64,000 nt of DNA, taken from assembly GCA_016648135.1 (NCBI GenBank), contig JADDOH010001505.1:1-64000 (forward strand), in the 5' to 3' direction. The position numbers and the translations under genes are program-made. Below are positions 56,970-64,000 of the stretch, in pieces. Position 1 is the stretch's first letter. Each line of letters begins with the position of its first letter. The notes under the pieces are model-generated. The model was not told the DNA's origin, did no database searches, and saw only the letters and a list, made by a program, of their open reading frames with translations. The stretch is from Agrypnia vestita. Its lineage: Eukaryota > Arthropoda > Insecta > Trichoptera > Phryganeidae.

Positions 56970-57110
56970 TGTTTATTACTAGCTATAACCCATCAAAATT
57001 GACGGTACTTTTACATGTCGATTCCTTAAGAATAAGTATTATTTATAAAAAGAAAAATAAAAAGTTTTCAGACAGACAACGAAATTATTATTATAGGGAT
57101 AAGTAGGATT
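56970..57110 (+). repeat. Dispersed repeat also present at 62565-62740
   Basis: Shares TTACTAGCT, TGACGGTA, TTTTACATGTCG and TTCCTWAGAA in the same order in both places. Identity unknown. Confidence 0.5.
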
Positions 57111-57115
57111 TTTCT

Positions 57116-57400
57116 GAAGTATCATTTTACCTTTAGAATGCGTCTACGGTGAACCCATGAATAAAGAGTACCAACTCTCGAAATTGGTCACCACTCACGT
57201 CACCACTCACGCGAAGTATCATTTTACCTTTAGAATGCGTCTACGGTGAACCTATGAATAAAGAGTACCAACTCTCGAAATTGGTCACCACTCACGTCAC
57301 CACTCACGCGAAGTATCATTTTACCTTTAGAATGCGTCTACGGTGAACCTATGAATAAAGAGTACCAACTCTCGAAATTGGTCACCACTCACGCGCCACA
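57116..57400 (+). repeat. 97-bp tandem repeat, about three copies
   Basis: GAAGTATCATTTTACCTTTA starts at 57116, 57213 and 57310. The units differ at about one base. Each contains an internal CACCACTCACG doublet. Confidence 0.9.
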
Positions 57401-58270
57401 AATCTCACTCCAATCTACAACACCGAGCCTTCTTAGCTTCAGCCTGCCCCCTCTTCCACGCCTTTGCGGATCGCTGAACTTTAAGGGTTGTTGTGCGCTC
57501 ACGTTGTTTTTCATTTTTATTTTATTTAGCACAACCATCTCGCAACACGCGTGTTGTACAATTCCGCGTTATATATTTGTCCCAAGACTTCATTGCCATT
57601 TATTCGGCCATAAATTTTACTAAAAATTTTCCTTTCAAACGTGTGTAGGATCCTTTCAACGTGTTTTATCAATTTTCAAGTTTCTGATGCGTACCCGAGC
57701 GCAGGTCCTGTGAGTGTTTAATTTACGGTAGACTTCTTTTCAGAAATAGACTTGAGAAATTGTAGTTTTTTACTGTTATTCGATTTATGTACTTAAAATT
57801 AGTTCTGCTACCTTAAAGAAACAGGGACATAATTTTCAAAAATTTTCTTAAGTAGACTCAAGTATACATTAAGTCGTCATTATTAAGATACTTCGAACAA
57901 GAACAGTTACATTTTTAATATTATTTGTAAAAATATTGTGATTGGTCAATTTGTATACACTTATTAGAAACAAAAATTAAATTAAATTTTAATTCCATCG
58001 AAAACCAGCATTTACATATATAATATATACATAATAAATCTAATTATTCCTTATCCCATTAACATTTAGCTTTCCATTTAAGATTATCCATTAATCCACT
58101 TTTCAAGAAAACTAAACCATATTCTGATTTTAAAATTGAATTAAATACAATAAAACAACTAGCATTTAATAAGTGTAAGAATTAATTGGTGTGTAGTTTT
58201 TCAAATGAAGAAAAATATTTATAGTTAATTTTATTAATAATACCGATAAACCTGATGTATTCACATTAAT

Positions 58271-58468
58271 TTATTGTGAAAACGCACCAATTTGAATTGT
58301 ATTTGTTTCCAACACCGGGGTGGTCGCATCCACCAGTATCTCCATTCCCATCCACGGAAATCGAGATACTGGAGCCAAGGGCTCAATACATTTACAATTA
58401 TCTTTGTCATGAGAACACCCTGATCGTTCGGCTGGACACGTGTTTGTAGGAAGGTCCACTATTGTCTC
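58271..58468 (-). other. Short minus-strand frame abutting LTR copy 2, possible terminal exon
   Basis: ETIVDLPTNTCPAERSGCSH, then CKCIEPLAPVSRFPWMGMEI and LVDATTPVLETNTIQIGAFS, then a stop overlapping AATAAA. Composition looks coding, but I do not recognise it. Immediately upstream, the reversed LTR end gives a splice-acceptor-like TTCTACCTGTCCGATACAG. It could be a TE protein end or a host exon. Confidence 0.3.
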
Positions 58469-60132
58469 TGTATCGGACAGGTAGAATTATGACGACGGGA
58501 TGATGATGATGATGATGATGACTCGTCTGATATGACGATGTGATGATGATGATGACCCGTCTGAAGTCATGAATGTTAGCCCTTACGGAGGGCTCAGGTC
58601 CGTTGTATGGGCCCACCTCGCCTCCAAGCGGATAGTCGGCGCGGGCACTGAGCCGGCGATATGTGACATCTCCGACGGAGGGCGTTGGAAAAATTCCACG
58701 AAGAAATTACATTTTTGGTCTTATCTTGTAAAGTGTTGAAATATTTGAAATACTTAAGAAAATGAAATATTTAAGTTTGATGAAATATTTAATGAAATAT
58801 CTTAAGAATGAAATATTTAAGAATTAGATAAGACATTTGTAAATGTAATACTGAATAAAATTGATGTTTCGTGGTCTTGATATACAGGGAAAGCTCGCGC
58901 GATGGGAATAAAATCATTTTTAAATCGCGCGGAGCGCCGCGGACTATCATAGAATGGCCGCTATTTTGATGGAATTTATGTAAATGTCCTGCCTCGAAGA
59001 GGCGAGGAAGTAAAAATACATAAGTATTTAAATGTGCCAAATGAGTCTTTTGTGTGGTAGTGTAAAGTAGAAATTAAAATAAAAAATGTTTAATTGAGAG
59101 TAAAATATCTCGCGTGGGCCCTGATAACTCGCCTGATCGCGCCGCCTGTACGCAGCCCGCGCGGGTAATGGAAAAAACCCGGCGCCACGATGGCGCCGTG
59201 CGGCTGGAGTGGGGCCGCCAGCGAATATTTTTGAACTCTGATTACGGACGTTACAGACGTCCTAGCGAGCTGAAACATTTTTTATTGTGTTCCTCATGTG
59301 AACATCTATGGGAGTGATATGTTTTTGCGTGTCTGAAAGTTAGCTAGTGCGCTTTATTGGTGGTGACATACTTTGTCTGCCTATTACGCAATTAATATCT
59401 ATCCGACATACTTGAAAATATCACCAAAGGATGCGCTTGGTTGAGATCTATCTAATGGTATAACTTAGAATCTCGTAAAATCATGTTTACTATTTTTAAC
59501 CGAATTAAATGTAAATTAATTCTTGAAAATGCCGCGGTAAATCGGCATATTTTGTTGAATAACTAGGTAAATTCACTCTTGCGGTTCCAGTAAACGACAT
59601 CATCCTATGGGCAAGACATAGATTGGTATAGATGATGTGTTAAAATCCCCTATCATTTGCTATCGATTAAAATATTCAATTTTAATCCGCGAATCGGCAC
59701 CGGAGGCCGTTGTTTTGCGCTCGAAGCGCCCGGAGAGTCAAGCGCGCTGATTGGTCGGCGGCGCGAGTCAGGGGGAAGCTTTCCGCACTGTATAAATACT
59801 GCGCCGGGCGGGCGAGAGCCTACTTCTGCTGGGAGCCTCTGCCGAGTACGCCTACTGGAACATTTTATTCTGCGTTTTACTTCACACCCTGCTTGAACCC
59901 TGCTTAAGATGGCGGCTGAGAATATACGAGCCAGCCTGTGTGCTCCTGTGCTTCTGGACCCCCGCGACGGACGTTTCTCTACGAGGCATTTCGCATTCAA
60001 GGCGAAAGGCTCTGCACTACATGGAAGTGTTAGCACTGTGTTGTCTCCGAAGCGGGCCGTGACTTACAACCTCGGCCTTCGGAAGCAAGCTTGATGGAAC
60101 CGCGCAAAATTTATCAGTTCCCGTGCGGAACA
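58469..60132 (+). mobile_element. Second copy of the 1.7-kb LTR-like unit
   Basis: Starts TGTATCGGACAGG and follows copy 1 (4181-5874) closely up to about 59897. It then has a non-homologous stretch of similar length and rejoins weakly at the end (TTCCCGTGCGGAACA). The flanks GTCTC and GTGTT do not form a clean duplication. TATAAATA is at 59791-59798 and GATTGGTCGG at 59749-59758. Confidence 0.6.
59909..60094 (+). CDS. 61-codon frame in the LTR leader
   Basis: The ATG in AAGATGGCG (good initiation context) lies about 110 bases past the TATA box. The frame reads MAAENIRASLCAPVLLDPRD and ends GLRKQA. It is absent from copy 1, where this stretch is replaced by GGACTT-rich sequence. Unknown function, possibly just a leader frame. 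Confidence 0.3.
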   Translation: MAAENIRASLCAPVLLDPRDGRFSTRHFAFKAKGSALHGSVSTVLSPKRAVTYNLGLRKQA

Positions 60133-61268
60133 GTGTTGCTGACCATATCGGTCCACGGTATACGAAGCATTCTCAAAACATTCTCGCCCCAGACTTCTGA
60201 ATTACATTCACGTTTGTTCCTTTATGAAGCACTCATGTCAGATATATTATTGATTAATTAAAATATCACAAACCAACAATTCTGACAAATTAAATCTTCA
60301 GTAATCTTAATTTGAAATAAATTCGTAAAAAATGTATTATTAATTTTCCCTAGTAGATTTAATTAACTTGTGTTGAATAATAATACGTACCTATATAGTT
60401 TCTGTATTATTACAAAATCAAAAAATGGCATTCCTAATAATTAACACATCCGACCCCCCCCCTCCCCTCATACTCCTCATCACCGTAACACACTTGCATG
60501 GTTTAACTTTTTCAATTTTTAGTACACAAACAATCTTGATGAAGAGAACATTGTTCTCGAAACATGTAGATTGTATAATCTAATAAGTGGTGAAAACAAA
60601 GTGATTTGTGTTTTATTTTAATAATAATGTCACCACAAAGTTCGAGCCTTCTTTCAGAAGAAAAAATATTCTTGGAAATGAAAAGCTATACTGGGCGACT
60701 ACGATGGCGGACGAGCGTATCTCGGCTGCAGCCGGCGTTCGCTAATTTAATTATTCCGTTCATTCGGTTCAGAGCGGGCCAGTACTGAACCGCGCCTTGA
60801 ACGAACTCACTTCAAAGTACAAAGAAACCCAATTATCGTACGTAATTTCCCATGTTTGGCTTAATTTTGACATTAACCGCTCAGACATACTCCGAACTTG
60901 GCTTTAGACAGCATCAATGGTAACCACGTATTCATTCTGTAACTGAAAAAAGATAACGCCACATTTTCAATTGTCAATATGGTATTTATATTTTAAATCC
61001 TCACTCACGAAACATGCCAACAGAATTTATTTGAAAAATCATCACTGGCATAAACATGATACGAGAGGAATAGGTACAATGATCTTCAATGAAATGCCAG
61101 CGGAAATAAGAAAGGAAAAAATCTTATTTTTAGTGTAGGTTTTATGTAGGTTATACATACATCGATGAATATTGTGTTTATACATATTAGAGCATTGCAT
61201 ATATCAGTCACGTGCAGTGAGTACATTGACTTTTACACGGACAAATATTTTGGAAATAAAATATTTAA
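60133..61268. other. Flank of LTR copy 2 with a Penelope-tail-like segment
   Basis: 60585-60640 (AAGTGGTGAAAACAAAGTG ... TCACCACAAAG) recurs at 26091-26155 and directly follows the hammerhead-like motif. No coding recognised. Confidence 0.4.
60530..60574 (+). ncRNA. Hammerhead-ribozyme-like motif with full stem I and stem II
   Basis: ACAATC (60530-60535), TTGATGA (60536-60542), A, GAGAAC/GTTCTC stem II with loop ATT (60544-60558), GAAAC (60559-60563), ATGTA, GATTGT (60569-60574). ACAATC and GATTGT pair perfectly as stem I. ACATGT is self-complementary, as in hammerheads that pair stem III between two molecules, and GTA fits the cleavage triplet. The one core deviation is T for C at the first core base. 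Confidence 0.55.
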
Positions 61269-61449
61269 GGCCGGCGCCACACCACTCGGATGATCCGCTG
61301 CGTCAAATCGACAAAGCAAATTGATCGACCGATCTTCCGCGTAGGGTGTTTGATAAGCGCATGTTGTGTGGAAGGGAATGTAGCGGCGTTCCACGACCGA
61401 AGAGACGCGGCGGAAGACCCATTAGAAAATTATATTGTGGCGCCGGCCC
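61269..61449. mobile_element. MITE with GGCCGGCGCCACA ends
   Basis: GGCCGGCGCCACA at the left and TGTGGCGCCGGCC at the right are exact inverted repeats. The interior is GC-rich and matches 15795-15960 in reverse. No clean target duplication (TTAA left, CAAG right). Confidence 0.6.
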
Positions 61450-64000
61450 AAGTGACAGAATATTATGTTACATTATCTGAATATAATTTAATAATTTGTG
61501 ATAGGAATATTGCGAGATATATCTTTTAGTTCGATTTTTTTCAAAATATAGGCGTACTTTTTTACGAATTTTTATACTTGAGAAGTAACAACTTGAGAAC
61601 AAATTCAATTTGCGAATGAGCTCTCGGTAGGCTACTCGTTCGTATGCGAAGGACTTTCTCTATAATAATTAATCTCACAATTTATTATTATTATTTTTTT
61701 ATTTCTACGGTTTACACCTATTACAATAAAATAAGAAACTTATACATATCTAGATAACAGTGACATTATAAATGTGAATAATATCTGCTTGCATGATCGT
61801 TTAAAAATGTATACACATATACATACACATATATATGAAATTTATAACACAATATATTTGGAATAATTGTTGTATTGTTGTTTTTTTTTGTTTGCTAGGG
61901 GGTTTGATTATGCTGGGATAATGCGTATGTAAAAAGTGCCTTAAATAGACGCAAGGGGGACATTCTTCTGCACTGATCCAACCCCCTCTCATTTTTTGGG
62001 GGTTTTGTTCATCTCTTTACAAATTAATACTCTGTGACAGAATGTTTAAATAAAAAATATATATAAAAACATATTTTTGCTAAGTACATAAATCACAAAT
62101 TAAGTAAAGAAAATTATAAAGTGTATATCAGTAAGAACAAAGACATGTATTCAAATATATATATTAACTTTATTTTTGTAAAATTTGGTGCAATTTATTT
62201 CAATAAAATTTACAGGGACTTGGACAGGTCAATATACATCTCAACTTTTCAAGAGTCGGCAAAGATCACAATAAATTATTTTCTTTGCGAGGATTAAAGT
62301 TGGGTATATATTTTTGTAAAACAATGATTTATTTTTTAATCGACGTGAAACTTTTTGAAGTGATGTAATTTACATTAGCGGTTATTCGAATCGTAGAGAA
62401 ACCACCCCCTCGCTTTGCGGAACAAATGAATTAATTAATATTGGCGCGTAATGTAGCGAATTTGGCGGTGCATTGTGTGCTGTGTGCTTTGCTCGCTAGA
62501 GGGCTGGCGGTCCCGCGTAAATAGATGCGAGTCCTCGCGCTCGTCCAACTGCATTTATTTATTTACTAGCTGTAAACTGTCGAAAATGACGGTAATTTTA
62601 CATGTCGGTTCCTAAGAAGTAAGTATTTATTTATTCAAGTACGAGTATATTAAAAAAAAAAACATCAAAAAAAATTACTAAAAGAAGTTACGGACGTTAT
62701 ACGAAATTATTATAATTGGGATATGTATATAACATTAACAGAAAGGAAAATAAAACATTATTGACCTCAAAGACAAATTTTAAAAATTACAATGAATTAT
62801 ATTATTAAATTTAAAAAAAATACTATCACGTTTGACTTGACTGGATGAAGAGTTATTATTTAATGTGAATTCCCAACCGGTGTCACCGATTTAGGTAGGC
62901 TCCGCTTCATCCGTGGCAAGGGTTGTGACCGTGGTTAAAAGATGGACGAAGCACAAAGTAATTGCAGAATCCAGAGAATATTTAAAGGGATCTGCCAAAG
63001 TGTTCTCTCTCATGCGTTAACCGTACGTTAACTGCGTAACTTGGTAACATTTGCGGAAAATCTAGATAGAAGTCCTTAATTTAACATTATCTCATTATGT
63101 GACTCAACAACATTTTAATAATCATCATGCGAGTTTATTATTGTTTCGTTACATGATTACAAATTTTAAATCCTTTGGATAAATGTACAGTTAAATCATG
63201 TTAAAGATTAATAACATAATATTTATAATTCATACTTATATTGAACACATTTTTTTTTACAAAGGCGTATCCGTTTAAAAGAACACGCACATACAATCGT
63301 GCTCCGATTATCAGTGATAATTCGGGAGCATTTGAGTTCGGATAATTGAAAAAACACTACTATTCCAAATTAAATTTCAATTTAGTTCAATATACAAAAA
63401 TAATATAGAAACATGAGTAAAAATATCTAAAACTAAACATACTCGTATGAATAATTAGTTACATGGAAAGTCCTCGATTTTTGTTTGCTTTTTGGTTGTC
63501 TGCAATCAAAATCGTTTTAGCTGTCACTTCAATCACAGAAATTCAAATATTATTTTTGCAGCGGTTATATTTTTCGCCTTCATCGTCGTATTCATGAAAA
63601 ATACAAGGTTTTGCCATTGATTGCGGTATTCGATTAATTCAATGTGTAATTTTACGTATTTAACGATTCATTAATATTTATCCCGCTTTGATAAAATCTT
63701 ATATTTGTGTATGTATTCTTAATTCTTGCATGTGTTCTCTCAGTACATTTAAAATTAAATATACAAAGAGAGTACCTACATACAAGAATTAATAAAATGT
63801 TATAAATATTTACGCATTGTATCTAAGTTTGTCATGTATATATTATTTATTGAATAAATAAATCGTTGATTTTTTAACAGTTCTTGGTTGGTAATTTTTA
63901 AAACGTGGATTACACCTACTTGTTTTTTTTTCTTTTAATATTATTTGTATAGATACAGCAATTTATAATGTCTGTATAGTAAATTACGTTTTCTAAAAAA
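61450..64000. other. AT-rich right edge without a recognised gene
   Basis: Contains the dispersed repeat at 62565-62740 and a GC-richer patch at 62440-62560 (GGCGCGTAATGTAGCG, GCGAGTCCTCGCGCTCG). The pogo-like scrap at 63300-63350 reads GTGCTCCGATTATC. No myosin motor exon was seen. Confidence 0.4.

Noticed and set aside
57116..57400. CRISPR-like array
   Set aside because: The whole 97-bp unit is repeated with no variable spacers, and the genome is animal.

Overview
The window is arthropod nuclear DNA, most likely from a holometabolous insect. A moth or related lineage is my guess. It is AT-rich, its genes are split by GT-AG introns, and transposable-element (TE) debris is dense. A short (TTAGG)-type insect telomere motif occurs, and the non-LTR, Penelope, hAT, PIF/Harbinger and piggyBac-like remnants are of insect type. 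No operon, prokaryotic gene or CRISPR array is present.

Three host genes are clear. (1) The N-terminal three coding exons of importin-11 run leftward (9787 down to 54) and leave the window on the left; the 8.1-kb first intron is packed with TEs. (2) A complete two-exon LAS1-like ribosome-biogenesis nuclease gene runs rightward (12353-13461 joined to 18629-19154, 544 aa). It is divergent from importin-11 across a 2.6-kb intergenic region. (3) The C-terminal eight coding exons of a myosin-IX heavy chain (two C1 zinc fingers plus RhoGAP) run leftward from 51013 to a stop at 35730. Its motor must lie outside the window or in exons I could not see, because 51014-64000 shows no motor sequence. LAS1-like and myosin-IX are convergent, separated by about 16.6 kb of AT-rich DNA without recognisable coding. 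A lone exon at 53081-53401 (minus) resembles part of an insect gustatory receptor.

Mobile DNA explains most of the rest. There are three TTAA-flanked piggyBac-like non-autonomous elements (about 0.8 kb) and three hAT elements with 8-bp target duplications. A PIF/Harbinger derivative with a transposase-like fragment has TTA duplications, and five short MITEs share GGSCCGGTTG-type ends with 3-bp TWA duplications. Two pogo/Tigger-like elements have TA duplications. There is a 1.7-kb solo-LTR candidate with a 5-bp duplication and a second copy of it, a 5'-truncated RTE-like reverse transcriptase, a decayed Jockey-like reverse transcriptase, a Penelope GIY-YIG fragment, and two tRNA-derived SINE families.

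Two observations stand out. First, several loci carry hammerhead-ribozyme-like modules (GATGA, stem II, GAAAC, then a palindromic ACGT or ACATGT run), one directly behind the Penelope endonuclease fragment. Second, the window holds empty-site counterparts for several of its own insertions, so insertion and target duplication can be read directly from one sequence.
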